Assembly: GCF_001187845.1 (NCBI RefSeq)
Contig: NZ_CP012160.1
Coordinates: forward strand, 434,001 to 498,000
Direction of reading: 5' to 3'
DNA: 64,000 nucleotides
From: Octadecabacter temperatus
GTDB taxonomy: Bacteria; Pseudomonadota; Alphaproteobacteria; Rhodobacterales; Rhodobacteraceae
Shown here: positions 26,242 to 34,707 of the stretch, piece by piece
Layout: each line of letters begins with the position of its first letter
Numbering within the stretch: position 1 is the first letter of the stretch
Notes under the pieces: generated by a model
What the model saw: only the letters and a program-made list of their open reading frames with translations
What the model was told of the DNA's origin: nothing
Databases searched by the model: none
Program-made: the position numbers and the translations under genes

Positions 26242-27782
26242 TACGCGGTCTCCCCATCTGTCACGCCAGCCATCATCAGGCCGAGCTCTTTTTCATCTGT
26301 TTCGGCTGGCAGACGCTCGCCCATGATCTGTCCGTCGAACATCACAGCGATCCGATCAGAAAGCCCCATGATTTCGTCCAGTTCTACCGAGACCAGCAAG
26401 ATCGCTTTGCCCGCATCGCGCAGGGCGACGATCTGTTGGTGAATGAATTCAATCGCGCCGATATCGACACCGCGTGTCGGCTGCCCGACCAGTAAAAGGT
26501 CAGGGTCGCGTTCGATCTCGCGGGCGACAACGACCTTTTGCTGGTTCCCGCCCGAGAAATTCTTGGCGGCCAGCATCGGATTAGGCGGACGCACATCGAA
26601 ACGGTCCATCTTTTCCTGTGCGTCCTGTAGGATTGCAGCGTTGTCCATCAGCAGACGATTGCGTTGGTATTTTGGATCATGGTGATAACCAAAGGCGGTG
26701 TTTTCAGCCGCTGTGAAGTCCATAATCAGGCCTTCGTGCTGGCGGTCTTCGGGCACATGGGCAATGCCGCGCGCACGGCGTGACTGGCCATCAGAAAATG
26801 CACCCGTCAAGTCAATCGCTTCGCCGTTCAACAAGACTTCGCCAGTTGCCTTTTCATAGCCACCCAACACTTCCAACAGTTCGGATTGGCCGTTGCCAGA
26901 CACGCCTGCGATCCCAAGGATTTCACCCGCGCGAATGTTGAAAGATACGCCCTTAAGGCGGTGCACGCCTTTCTCATCCGTGATGTTGAGGTCTTTGACC
27001 TCAAGCACAACATCTTTGGGCTTTGCCGGGACTTTATCCACACGCAACAACACTTTACGGCCCACCATTCGCTCGGCAAGGTCGGCTGGGCTGGTCTCAG
27101 ATGTCTTGACTGTCGACGTCATCTCACCACGACGCATCACGCTGACGGTGTCCGTAATATCCATGATCTCACGCAGCTTGTGCGTGATCAGGATGATGGT
27201 TTTACCTTCTTCCTTCAGGCGCCCCAAAATACGGAACAACTGGTCCGCCTCGGCCGGAGTCAACACGCCCGTGGGTTCGTCCAAAATCAGAATGTCGGCT
27301 TGACGATAAAGCGCTTTCAAAATCTCAACGCGCTGCTGCATGCCAACGCCGATGTCTTGAATGATCGCATCCGGATCAACGTTCAATTCATACTCTTCAG
27401 CAAGGGATTTCAGCTGCTTACGGGCCTTCGCCAAAGACGGACGTAAAAGCGCACCATCTTCCGCCCCAAGCACCACGTTTTCCAACACGCTAAAGTTCTG
27501 CACCAGTTTGAAGTGCTGAAACACCATCCCGATACCAGCAGCAATCGCCGCCTGTGAATCAGGGATGACGGTTTTCTTACCAGAGATGAAAATCTCACCC
27601 GCATCGGCTTTATAGAACCCATACAGGATCGACATCAGCGTGGATTTTCCCGCGCCGTTTTCGCCGATGATCCCGTGGATCGTCCCAGGCATCACGCGGA
27701 TAGAAATGTCTTTGTTGGCTTGCACCGGCCCGAAAGCCTTGGAGATACCAACGAGCTCAATAGCAGGTGCGACTTCAGACAT
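26241..27782 (-). CDS. Nucleoside ABC transporter ATPase (two ABC domains)
   Basis: The 513-residue protein contains two ABC modules. The first has Walker A GENGAGKST near residue 38, a divergent signature (VGMQQRVEILKAL) and Walker B LILDEPTGVLTPAE. The second has a degenerate Walker A (GVSGNGQSE), the signature FSGGNQQKVVVAREI and a Walker B-like LLLVGQPTRGVD in which Gln replaces the catalytic Glu. This asymmetry is normal for sugar and nucleoside importers of this type. It is encoded in the operon of a BMP-family binding protein. Confidence 0.95.
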   Translation of the reverse strand: MSEVAPAIELVGISKAFGPVQANKDISIRVMPGTIHGIIGENGAGKSTLMSILYGFYKADAGEIFISGKKTVIPDSQAAIAAGIGMVFQHFKLVQNFSVLENVVLGAEDGALLRPSLAKARKQLKSLAEEYELNVDPDAIIQDIGVGMQQRVEILKALYRQADILILDEPTGVLTPAEADQLFRILGRLKEEGKTIILITHKLREIMDITDTVSVMRRGEMTSTVKTSETSPADLAERMVGRKVLLRVDKVPAKPKDVVLEVKDLNITDEKGVHRLKGVSFNIRAGEILGIAGVSGNGQSELLEVLGGYEKATGEVLLNGEAIDLTGAFSDGQSRRARGIAHVPEDRQHEGLIMDFTAAENTAFGYHHDPKYQRNRLLMDNAAILQDAQEKMDRFDVRPPNPMLAAKNFSGGNQQKVVVAREIERDPDLLLVGQPTRGVDIGAIEFIHQQIVALRDAGKAILLVSVELDEIMGLSDRIAVMFDGQIMGERLPAETDEKELGLMMAGVTDGETA

Positions 27783-28149
27783 CTGGCGTAAATCCTAACC
27801 CTACAAAACCTGCGATCATCACGAGTTTGCCAGCATCATCGGCTTCGGAAAAATAGGTGCCGTGCTGTGTCATCTCATTGCCGTCGGGCCCCATGCCTCC
27901 GAACGCGACTGCAGAACGGGCGTAACCGTTGACTTCATCCGTAGAAACGACCTTCGCCGTCCATCCCGGCGCATTGGCGCTGAACATTCCAACGTAGTCG
28001 GAAATCGCCGCGTGGCCTGACAATCGATCGCCTGAGCGCGGGTCGGAATAGGTGGCATCAGGGGACGTTGCACTGGCGATCATGTTTGCGCGTTTGCTCG
28101 CATCCTGTTCGCTCCAAGCGTCAAAAAATGTTGTTAATGCATCGCTCAT
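27775..28149 (-). CDS. NTF2-like / SnoaL-like protein inside the nucleoside transporter operon
   Basis: A 124-residue cytoplasmic protein shows the cone-shaped NTF2-like pattern: an N-terminal helix (TTFFDAWSEQDASKRANMIAS), then TYSDPRSGDRLSGHAAISDYV and beta strands ending MIAGFVGLGF. Such proteins are small ligand-binding or isomerase-like domains. It overlaps the ATPase gene by eight bases and lies between the binding-protein gene and the ATPase. Its role in nucleoside use is unknown. Confidence 0.8.
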   Translation of the reverse strand: MSDALTTFFDAWSEQDASKRANMIASATSPDATYSDPRSGDRLSGHAAISDYVGMFSANAPGWTAKVVSTDEVNGYARSAVAFGGMGPDGNEMTQHGTYFSEADDAGKLVMIAGFVGLGFTPDV

Positions 28150-28184
28150 TGTCGTGCGCCCCCGTCGAATATCGTTTAAGCAAA

Positions 28185-28213
28185 GGGCCGCGCCGATCTG
28201 ATCAGCACGGCCC
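28185..28213 (-). terminator. Hairpin after the BMP binding-protein gene
   Basis: GGGCCG(C/U)GC arms pair with GC(G)CGGCCC around the centre UGAUCAGAUC, 26 bases after the binding-protein stop. Only TTTG follows, so partial termination or 3'-end protection is likely. This would give more binding protein than membrane components. Confidence 0.6.
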
Positions 28214-28238
28214 TCCTGTAACTGTCTGTTAACCCGTC

Positions 28239-29237
28239 TTAGAATTCAAGAGCCGGGCACGTTTCGTCAGACATGTAGTCGTGAACCGCGAGCTCACCAG
28301 AGACCATTGCAGCAGCGGCTTCATCAACCATTGCCTGCATCTCTGCGGAGACGAGGTCAGCGTTGTGCTCGTCCAGTGCGTAGCCAACACCTTCGTTTGC
28401 AACGCCCATGACGTTGAAGCCAGTCTCAACACCTTCACCAGCAACGAAACTTTCGTAAACAGCATTGTCGACGCGCTTAAGCATGGATGTCAGAACCTGA
28501 CCTGGGTGCAGGTAGTTCTGGTTCGCATCAACACCGATGGACAAGATGCCTTCGTCCGCAGCTGTCTGAAGCACACCGATACCGGTGCCGCCAGCCGCAG
28601 CAAACACAACGTCAGCCCCCTGAGAGATCTGGCTAAGTGTCAATTCGGAACCTTTTACCGGGTCATTCCAAGCAGACGGCGTTGTACCTGTCATGTTGGC
28701 GATCACTGTCGCGTCTGGGTTCGCAGCCATAACACCTTGGGCGTAGCCACAAGCGAACTTACGGATCAGCGGAATGTCCATGCCGCCAACGAAAGACACG
28801 ACGTCAGTCTCGGAAGCTTCAGCAGCCATCATGCCAACAAGGTAGGAACCTTCGTGCTCGTTAAAGACGATGGAACGCACGTTTGGTGCATCAACAACCA
28901 TGTCAATCAGAACGAACTTGGTGTCAGGGTAGTCGCCAGCAGCTTCGGAAAGCGGTGTCGCCCATGAGAAACCAGCCATAACGATCGGGTTGTTGCCAGC
29001 TTCGGCGAAGCGACGGATCGCTTGCTCACGCTGTGCGTCGGATGTGATTTCGAATTCAGCGAATTCTTCGCCAGATTCTTCCGCCCAACGCTGTGCGCCA
29101 CCGAAAGCAGATTCGTTGAACGACTTATCGAACTTACCGCCGAGGTCATAAATGATTGCAGGGCCGTCAGCCATTGCTGCACCAGCTGTCAGTGCCAGCG
29201 CAGTCGTCGCGCTAAGAAATTTGGTCATAAGGGTCAT
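28239..29237 (-). CDS. BMP family nucleoside-binding protein of ABC transporter
   Basis: The 332-residue periplasmic binding protein has a signal peptide (MTLMTKFLSATTALALTAGAAMA) and the BMP/PnrA-family pattern: YDLGGKFDKSFNESAFGGAQRW, FSWATPLSEAA, EGSYLVGMMAAEAS, FVGGMDIPLIRKFACGYAQG, ADVVFAAAGGTGIGVLQ and GVDANQNYLHPG. Such proteins bind purine nucleosides, or occasionally lipids. A GGGAGAG ribosome binding site precedes the ATG. It leads the operon of an NTF2-like protein, ATPase, two permeases and a purine nucleoside phosphorylase. Confidence 0.94.
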   Translation of the reverse strand: MTLMTKFLSATTALALTAGAAMADGPAIIYDLGGKFDKSFNESAFGGAQRWAEESGEEFAEFEITSDAQREQAIRRFAEAGNNPIVMAGFSWATPLSEAAGDYPDTKFVLIDMVVDAPNVRSIVFNEHEGSYLVGMMAAEASETDVVSFVGGMDIPLIRKFACGYAQGVMAANPDATVIANMTGTTPSAWNDPVKGSELTLSQISQGADVVFAAAGGTGIGVLQTAADEGILSIGVDANQNYLHPGQVLTSMLKRVDNAVYESFVAGEGVETGFNVMGVANEGVGYALDEHNADLVSAEMQAMVDEAAAAMVSGELAVHDYMSDETCPALEF

Positions 29238-29388
29238 AAAACTCTCCCAAGTTGTTGTTGGAGGGCCGCATTTGGCAGCGATCCCGGATCTTTAACCCAC
29301 CGATATGGTAGGCTGATTTTTCGATCATGAAGCAAAGTAGGCAATGCGGCGCGAAAAAGATCAACCGATTCTTACCACTGAAGCGGGA

Positions 29389-29814
29389 TCAGGTGGCCGT
29401 ATCAGGAAACGACGCTACGGAAAGCTCAATTTTCATGCAGATCGCCGTGGCACCGTTCTTGTAATATTTCGGCCTGCGAGAAATCTCGGTGAACCCGCAG
29501 CGGGTATAGATTGCAAGGGCAGGGATGTTGTCTTCTGCCACCTCTAGAAAGATGTCTTGGACGCCTTGATGGGCAAGGATGCGCAGGGCTCTCTCAAGGT
29601 TTCGCGTGGCAAGGCCGTTGCCTTGGCAACTGGGGTCGGAAGCAAGGGTAAGAACCTCTGCTTCGGGCCCAGCACGTCGCAACACAACAAAGCTAAGATC
29701 CGTGCCGTGGAGAAACACATTTGGGTCGTCTAGATATTGTGCAAAGTCAGCTTCGGGCCAGCCGTTCCCGCCAAATGCGGCGGCGTGGGTGAATGCCAAG
29801 CCTTCTGGCGTCAT
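29389..29814 (-). CDS. rimI: Ribosomal-protein-alanine N-acetyltransferase (GNAT)
   Basis: A 141-residue GNAT-fold acetyltransferase. The acetyl-CoA loop is LASDPSCQGNGLATRNLERAL near residue 57, and IFLEVAEDNIPALAIYTRCGFTEISRRPKYY is the typical RimI C-terminal half. RimI acetylates the N-terminal alanine of ribosomal protein S18. The start overlaps the tsaB stop by four bases, the common tsaB-rimI coupling. Confidence 0.88.
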   Translation of the reverse strand: MTPEGLAFTHAAAFGGNGWPEADFAQYLDDPNVFLHGTDLSFVVLRRAGPEAEVLTLASDPSCQGNGLATRNLERALRILAHQGVQDIFLEVAEDNIPALAIYTRCGFTEISRRPKYYKNGATAICMKIELSVASFPDTAT

Positions 29815-30404
29815 GGCAGAATAACCGGTGGTTTTTCGCGTGGGGGTGCGGCATCCGCAGGGCGCACATAAAGCGGAGTAGGGCGTGCAATATCCCCGCC
29901 ACGTGCCAGTTGCTCCGCAGCGATCTCGGCTATGGCACGGACATGGGCGGCGGCGTCGAACTCGCTCGATAACGCAATGGTACTTTCTTCGCCGTTTAAC
30001 GTCGTTTGAATTGGAGTGGTCATCTTGTCTGGGTCAAAGAAGTAAACTTGGTCTTTTGGCGCGGGCACTGCCGTTTGCGCCCAGTTCGCCAAATGCTGCG
30101 TGGTCTGAAACATCGAAACGCCAATTGCGGGTTTGCCGAGACCAAGCGCTAACCCACGCGCAGCGGATACCGAAATGCGGATGCCTGTGAAGTTTCCAGG
30201 TCCAACGCCCACGGCTAGGGCATCTAGGTCGGTCCAAGTCAGGCCGTTCTCTGCCAAAACCTCTTCGAGCAACACCATCAGGCGTTCACCCTGTCCGCGT
30301 GACATTTCTTCGACGCGACTGACGATCTTTCCGTTAGATAGCAAAGCGGCGGCACAATGTGCCGCCGATGTATCAAATGCTAAGATGGTTGGCTTAGGCG
30401 GCAA
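29811..30404 (-). CDS. tsaB: tRNA threonylcarbamoyladenosine biosynthesis protein TsaB
   Basis: TsaB partners TsaD and TsaE in making t6A37 in ANN-decoding tRNAs. The ASKHA-type fold is shown by ILAFDTSAAHCAAALL at the N-terminus and LAVGVGPGNFTGIRISVSAARGLALG near residue 65. From the TTG at 30404 (GAGG nine bases upstream) the protein has 197 residues. A TTG at 30419 is also in frame but gives a less typical N-terminus. The gene overlaps the nifU-like gene by 11 bases. Confidence 0.9.
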   Translation of the reverse strand: MPPKPTILAFDTSAAHCAAALLSNGKIVSRVEEMSRGQGERLMVLLEEVLAENGLTWTDLDALAVGVGPGNFTGIRISVSAARGLALGLGKPAIGVSMFQTTQHLANWAQTAVPAPKDQVYFFDPDKMTTPIQTTLNGEESTIALSSEFDAAAHVRAIAEIAAEQLARGGDIARPTPLYVRPADAAPPREKPPVILP

Positions 30405-30954
30405 CGGGGCGCACCTCAAGAACCTCTGGGATGTAGTGGCGCAGCAGGTTTTCGATGCCCATTTTCAACGTCATGGTTGAGCTAGGGCAACCCGCACAGG
30501 CGCCTTGCATCTGCAGATAAACAACGCCGCGCTCAAATCCGTGGAACGTGATGTCGCCACCGTCTTGTGCAACAGCAGGGCGGACGCGCGTATCAAGAAG
30601 TTCTTTGATCTGGTTGACGATTTCACCGTCTTCGCCGGTGTGCTCTGCATGGCCAGAGTCCGCCTGAGCGCCAGTCATCACGGCTGCACCAGATTGGTAG
30701 TGCTCCATGATCGCACCCAAAATCGCAGGCTTGATGTGGTCCCATTCAACACCGTCCGCTTTGGTCACAGTTACGAAGTCAGCGCCGAAAAACACGCCTG
30801 TCACTCCCTCAACCGCGAAAACACGGCCAGCGAGTGGGCTATTTCCTGCGGCCTCTACGCTCGCGAAGTCGGCAGTGCCTGCTTCGAGCACGGTTTGACC
30901 GGGCAAAAACTTCAGTGTTGCGGGGTTCGGCGTTGATTCAGTCTGGATAAACAT
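30394..30954 (-). CDS. NifU-family iron-sulfur cluster carrier
   Basis: The 186-residue protein has an N-terminal Nfu_N domain (MFIQTESTPNPATLKFLPG) and a C-terminal NifU domain from about residue 100, with the cluster-binding CxxC in GACAGCPSS. It carries Fe-S clusters to target proteins. The ATG at 30954 gives the canonical start; a TTG three codons upstream is unlikely. It begins the nifU-like / tsaB / rimI operon. Confidence 0.93.
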   Translation of the reverse strand: MFIQTESTPNPATLKFLPGQTVLEAGTADFASVEAAGNSPLAGRVFAVEGVTGVFFGADFVTVTKADGVEWDHIKPAILGAIMEHYQSGAAVMTGAQADSGHAEHTGEDGEIVNQIKELLDTRVRPAVAQDGGDITFHGFERGVVYLQMQGACAGCPSSTMTLKMGIENLLRHYIPEVLEVRPVAA

Positions 30955-31044
30955 GGGCAGCAAACCTTTTTTGTCAGGCTTTAGATATGCGCCTGCGGAC
31001 CCACGAAGTCAAGGTTTGGAATGATTCTAAACAACAAACGCATA

Positions 31045-31070
31045 CGGACCGCCCATGAATGGACGGTCCG
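31045..31070 (-). terminator. Terminator downstream of the tandem secreted genes
   Basis: Read on the minus strand, CGGACCG pairs with CGGTCCG, with an inner CCAT/ATGG stem and a C/A mismatch, followed by a moderately T-rich tail. It lies 29 bases after the stop of the gene at 31099. Confidence 0.75.
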
Positions 31071-31098
31071 CAGCGGGGAGGTTCAACAGGAGGTCGTA

Positions 31099-31428
31099 TT
31101 AGTTGAAGTCGATTTCCTGTGTGTCGACGGTCTGGCCGTTCACTTTCAGGATTGCGATGGCATCAACACCAGTGCGTGGGATTTGCACGTCAACGTTTGT
31201 GTTTGCACCAGCGTGGACGTTTGTGGAGCCCAGAAGCGTGCCGATTTCATCTTTGTGGTATGTGTAGACTTCGACGACGCCGTCACCAGTTGCACGAACT
31301 AGGCCAAGCTCAACTTGGTTGCCGCGGTCCTGCTCCATTGCGAAGTTGGACAAATCGTTGATGTTTGCAGATGCGATAGTTGCGGAAGCTGCGATTGCTG
31401 CGATTGCGAGAGTTGCTGTCTTAAACAT
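31099..31428 (-). CDS. Small secreted protein, tandem copy A
   Basis: A 109-residue protein begins at ATG 31428 behind AAAGGAAA. The signal peptide (MFKTATLAIAAIAASATIASA) is followed by an approximately 88-residue mature domain beginning NINDLSNFAMEQDRGNQVELG and ending TVDTQEIDFN. No cysteines are present. Alternating hydrophobic residues and glycines suggest a small beta-sandwich. The protein differs from copy B mainly at TLLGSTNVHAGANTN. The family is unknown. Confidence 0.85.
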   Translation of the reverse strand: MFKTATLAIAAIAASATIASANINDLSNFAMEQDRGNQVELGLVRATGDGVVEVYTYHKDEIGTLLGSTNVHAGANTNVDVQIPRTGVDAIAILKVNGQTVDTQEIDFN

Positions 31429-31443
31429 GGTATTTCCTTTCAA
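31099..31443. repeat. Tandem duplication, unit A (copy at 31499-31843)
   Basis: The unit covers a whole gene plus its ribosome binding site and is repeated 400 bases away in the same orientation. The part coding for the signal peptide and first mature residues, plus the leader, looks identical. Differences cluster in the part coding for the C-terminal half. Confidence 0.9.
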
Positions 31444-31498
31444 GAGCCCATCATGGGCGGATTAGTTTTGTTAGCTTTGGGAGAAGCGGAAAGAGGAC

Positions 31499-31828
31499 TT
31501 AGTTGAAATCGATTTCCTGTGTGTCGACGGTTTGGCCGTTCACTTTCAGGATTGCGATGGCATCAACACCAGTGCGTGGGATTTGCACGTCAACGTCTAG
31601 GTTTGCACCAGCGTGGACATTTGTGGAGCCGATCAATTCACCGATTTCGTCTTTGTGGTATGTGTAGACTTCGACGACGCCGTCACCAGTTGCACGAACC
31701 AGACCAAGTTCAACTTGGTTGCCGCGGTCCTGCTCCATTGCGAAGTTGGACAAATCGTTGATGTTTGCAGATGCGATAGTTGCGGAAGCTGCGATTGCTG
31801 CGATTGCGAGAGTTGCTGTCTTAAACAT
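31499..31828 (-). CDS. Small secreted protein, tandem copy B
   Basis: A 109-residue paralogue of the product at 31099 with the same signal peptide and the same start context. The central C-terminal segment reads ELIGSTNVHAGANLD instead of TLLGSTNVHAGANTN, and the rest is the same. The longer open frame upstream (to 32026) has no signal peptide and no ribosome binding site, so it is not used. It is transcribed toward copy A across a 70-base gap. Confidence 0.85.
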   Translation of the reverse strand: MFKTATLAIAAIAASATIASANINDLSNFAMEQDRGNQVELGLVRATGDGVVEVYTYHKDEIGELIGSTNVHAGANLDVDVQIPRTGVDAIAILKVNGQTVDTQEIDFN

Positions 31829-31843
31829 GGTATTTCCTTTCAA
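31499..31843. repeat. Tandem duplication, unit B (copy at 31099-31443)
   Basis: This is the partner unit of the 400-base-period tandem duplication. Sequence similarity ends abruptly after the shared leader (tttcaag), where the two upstream regions become unrelated. Confidence 0.9.
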
Positions 31844-32369
31844 GTGCCCAGTTGGGGCGGTGGGTTTCGCCGGTCGTATGTTTGATACGAGGGGCAGGTT
31901 TGTATTTGTCGTTGCAGTGATGTTCTGCGTTTCGATGAGATGAAGTTGGGGCCAAAAACGCCTTTCGAAAACCCTCACAGCCATCACGAAAAAATGGGAT
32001 CGAGTGATGCCCTTTCGGACTTGCAACGCTGAATTGGCCTCTTAAAGGGGTGTTCTGTGCAAGTGCGCACCAAAGGCTTGAGCGAACGGTGCAGCATTCC
32101 ACAAACGAATGTTTCAAAACCTCACAGGCACAGCGTGAACGCAAAAAAGTGAGCGGCGGATGTTTCAAGCCGCTCCCGTTTGAGTGATTAAAACGGCGCT
32201 AAATCAGGGGGTTCTGAAATGTAATTGCGATGCGTTTGCGGGCGCATCCACGCGAATCTTCAGGCGATGTTCGCGAACACAGGTTCTGAACAAGCAAAAC
32301 TGCCCCAACTTACGTGAGTTTTTAACGGAAGATTGCCGCGTTTTAAGATAGAGCGCGCGAAGTTTCGGC
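31829..32369. other. 540-bp stretch without a convincing protein gene
   Basis: It holds the leader of copy B, with a small hairpin TCGTAT-GTTTG-ATACGA at 31874-31890, and a minus-strand terminator at about 32140-32174. Between that and the universal stress gene lie two further inverted repeats: GATGCG-N8-CGCATC near 32229-32248 and the perfect palindrome TGTTCGCGAACA at 32268-32279. Open frames here have no ribosome binding site or recognisable product. Confidence 0.55.
32140..32174 (-). terminator. Rho-independent terminator, minus strand
   Basis: Read on the minus strand, GAGCGGC pairs with GCCGCTC around an 11-base loop and is followed by AC and six T residues. It lies 196 bases beyond the stop of the universal stress gene, so it ends a long 3' untranslated region or a separate small RNA. 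Confidence 0.75.
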
Positions 32370-32825
32370 TTAGCTGATCGCCTCAAGCCGTTCTTTGGAC
32401 ATATCACCCGGAACAATCGTCATCGGGATCGGCAAAGACCCCGCTTGTTTCGTCATTGCCGTGATAAGGGGGCCGGGCCCCTTTTTGTCCGTCGCAGCAC
32501 CCAGCACCAAAACACCAACTTCGGGGTCTTCGTCGATTTGCGAAAGGATCTCTGTCACAGGCACACCTTCACGGATCACCAGCTCAGGGTCGACGTTCTG
32601 TTTGTCACGCATCCATTTAGCGAAAACTTCGAAATGCACTTCGATACGTTCACGGGTTTCCGCACGCATCACGTCTGCCACGCCGATCCAGTGGTTGAAT
32701 TCGTCTGGTGGAATAATGGAAAGAACCTCAACACCGCCACCGGTTTTGGCAGCGCGCATTGCAGCATACCGCATAGCGTTTAGGCATTCGCGGCTATCAT
32801 CAAGGATCACGAGGAACTTGCGCAT
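32370..32825 (-). CDS. Universal stress protein family
   Basis: The 151-residue UspA-fold protein begins MRKFLVILDDSRECLNAMRYA at ATG 32825, with GGAG seven bases upstream. The C-terminal nucleotide-binding region VLVLGAATDKKGPGPLI...IPMTIVPG fits the GX2GX9G(S/T) class loosely. Such proteins respond to starvation or stress. Adjacent trpS reads in the same direction. Confidence 0.9.
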   Translation of the reverse strand: MRKFLVILDDSRECLNAMRYAAMRAAKTGGGVEVLSIIPPDEFNHWIGVADVMRAETRERIEVHFEVFAKWMRDKQNVDPELVIREGVPVTEILSQIDEDPEVGVLVLGAATDKKGPGPLITAMTKQAGSLPIPMTIVPGDMSKERLEAIS

Positions 32826-32913
32826 CTTTGTCTCCATTCAACACGCAGAGTGTGCAGGAGTGCGCACAAACGCGCAATCCATATCTGCAGTAGCCAAATG
32901 GCCAGCTTTCAGA

Positions 32914-33933
32914 TCAGGAACGCAGCAACCCAACGATATCGTAGGTCTTCTCCAAGATAGGCGTCGCAATCGCGCGCGCCTTTTCAGCGCCACGTGCCAG
33001 TTTGCGGTCAATCTCGGCAGGATCATCCATTAGGCGCTTCATCTCGTCTGAGATCGGCGCGAGCTTTGCAACGGCCAGATCTGCCAATGCCGGTTTGAAT
33101 TTGCCCCACTGTGCACCTGCATATTCCGCGATCACCGTTTCCGGCGTCATGTCATTCAAGCCCGCATAAATATCGACGAGGTTCTTGGCCTCAGGTCGTC
33201 CTTCAAGTCCTTCAACGGTTTCAGGCAACCCTTCAGGGTCTGACTTTGCCTTCTTGAACTTCTTGGCAATCTTATCCGCGTCATCAAGCATGTTGATACG
33301 CTCCATGTCGCTTTCGCCAGACTTGGACATCTTCTTGGTGCCGTCACGCAGGTTCATCACCCGCATACCCGGTCCTTCGATCACAGGTTCGGTCACAGGA
33401 AAGAAATCGACGCCAAAGTCATTGTTAAATTTGTTGGCGATGTCGCGGGTCAGTTCAACGTGCTGCTTTTGGTCTTCGCCAACAGGCACGTGTGTCGCGT
33501 GATACATCAAAATATCCGCGGCCATTAGGGATGGGTAAGCGTACAGTCCAAGCGATGCTTTCTCGGCATTCTTACCAGCCTTGTCCTTGAACTGCGTCAT
33601 GCGGTTCATCCAGCCGACACGGGCGACGCAATTGAAAATCCACGCAAGTTGCGCGTGCTCTGGGACTTGGGATTGGTTGAACAAGATGGACTGTTCAGGA
33701 TCAATGCCAGACGCCAGCATCCCCGCCGCCAGTTCGCGCGTGCCGTTTTTCAACGCCTCAGGGTCCTGCCACACGGTGATCGCGTGTAAATCCACCGCGC
33801 AATAGATGCTTTCCATGTCGCTGCTTTGCATGTCGACCCAACGTTTGATCGCACCCAGATAGTTGCCAAGCGTCAAACCACCGGATGGTTTGATGCCGGA
33901 AAAGACGCGCGGTGTGAAAGTGGTTTCGGTCAT
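32914..33933 (-). CDS. trpS: Tryptophanyl-tRNA synthetase
   Basis: The class I synthetase charges tRNA-Trp. The 339-residue protein has the HIGH-equivalent [15 protein letters not shown] near residue 15 and the KMSKS loop as [11 protein letters not shown] near residue 200, with GEDQKQH in the adenylate region. Length is normal. The ATG at 33933 gives the usual start. It is divergent from the rhomboid-like gene. Confidence 0.97.
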   Translation of the reverse strand: MTETTFTPRVFSGIKPSGGLTLGNYLGAIKRWVDMQSSDMESIYCAVDLHAITVWQDPEALKNGTRELAAGMLASGIDPEQSILFNQSQVPEHAQLAWIFNCVARVGWMNRMTQFKDKAGKNAEKASLGLYAYPSLMAADILMYHATHVPVGEDQKQHVELTRDIANKFNNDFGVDFFPVTEPVIEGPGMRVMNLRDGTKKMSKSGESDMERINMLDDADKIAKKFKKAKSDPEGLPETVEGLEGRPEAKNLVDIYAGLNDMTPETVIAEYAGAQWGKFKPALADLAVAKLAPISDEMKRLMDDPAEIDRKLARGAEKARAIATPILEKTYDIVGLLRS

Positions 33934-34012
33934 GATGCGTTCCAAAGCTGGATTTCGGTTTCACAACCGCTTACCCATGCCCCTGTACGCCGTCAACCGA
34001 ATGGACCGCCCG

Positions 34013-34705
34013 ATGCACGACACTGACCAAGCCGAAAACCCGTTTAACGCCGTCCCATTCGTGCCGTTGATACTGGTTCTGATCATTGCAGGTGTTGAAC
34101 TCACGCTGAGTGCGGCCGGCAATGGGATGATAGGTGACGCACAAGGGGTCGGCTGGCGATCCGCCGTCTTTGGAGAGATACAGTTCTACCCTGAGATCAT
34201 GACCGAAGTGTTTGAGCGCGGCCGCGGTTCGTTTGACTATTATAAGCGCTTCGTAACCTACCCGTTTGTACACTCCAATTTCACGCACGCGCTTTGGGCC
34301 TGCGTACTACTTCTTGCGCTCGGGAAATTCGTTGGCGAAATCTTCAGCGCGACCGCGTTTCTTATCCTGTTTTTCGTGTGCTCAATATTTGGTGCAGCCG
34401 TTTACGGAGTCCTTTCGTGGCAAAACACACAGCTCATTGGGGCCTACCCGGGCGTTTATGGGCTGATCGGGGCTTATACCTATCTGATGTGGCTCACGCT
34501 CGGGCGCATGGGGGACAACCAGTATAAAGCGTTCACGCTGATCGGTATCTTGCTTGGCCTTCTGCTCGTTTACTCAATGATTTTCGGCTCGTCCCCAACT
34601 TGGATCGCCGAAGTCGCGGGCTTCCTCGTTGGTCTGTTCATCGCCCCGCTTCTTGCACCTGGTGGTTGGGCTGCCTTCCTGCACCGCATCCGTCAGCGAG
34701 ATTGA
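34013..34705 (+). CDS. Rhomboid-fold membrane protein lacking the catalytic residues
   Basis: From ATG 34013 the protein has 230 residues and six helices. The rhomboid architecture is seen in PFVHSNFTHALWACVLLLALG (residues 84-104), GAYPGVYGLIGAY (143-155) and WIAEVAGFLVGLF (197-209). Aligned without gaps to the GlpG pattern, the catalytic serine of GxSG is Tyr145, the catalytic histidine is Glu200 and the oxyanion asparagine is Ala96. It is therefore probably a non-proteolytic pseudo-rhomboid that binds or retains membrane clients. Starts at 34001 or 33977 are possible. Confidence 0.82.
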   Translation: MHDTDQAENPFNAVPFVPLILVLIIAGVELTLSAAGNGMIGDAQGVGWRSAVFGEIQFYPEIMTEVFERGRGSFDYYKRFVTYPFVHSNFTHALWACVLLLALGKFVGEIFSATAFLILFFVCSIFGAAVYGVLSWQNTQLIGAYPGVYGLIGAYTYLMWLTLGRMGDNQYKAFTLIGILLGLLLVYSMIFGSSPTWIAEVAGFLVGLFIAPLLAPGGWAAFLHRIRQRD

Positions 34706-34707
34706 TC

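Noticed and set aside
31821-32168. 115-codon minus-strand frame between the tandem genes and usp
   Set aside because: It has no ribosome binding site or family match and spans the leader of copy B and the terminator.
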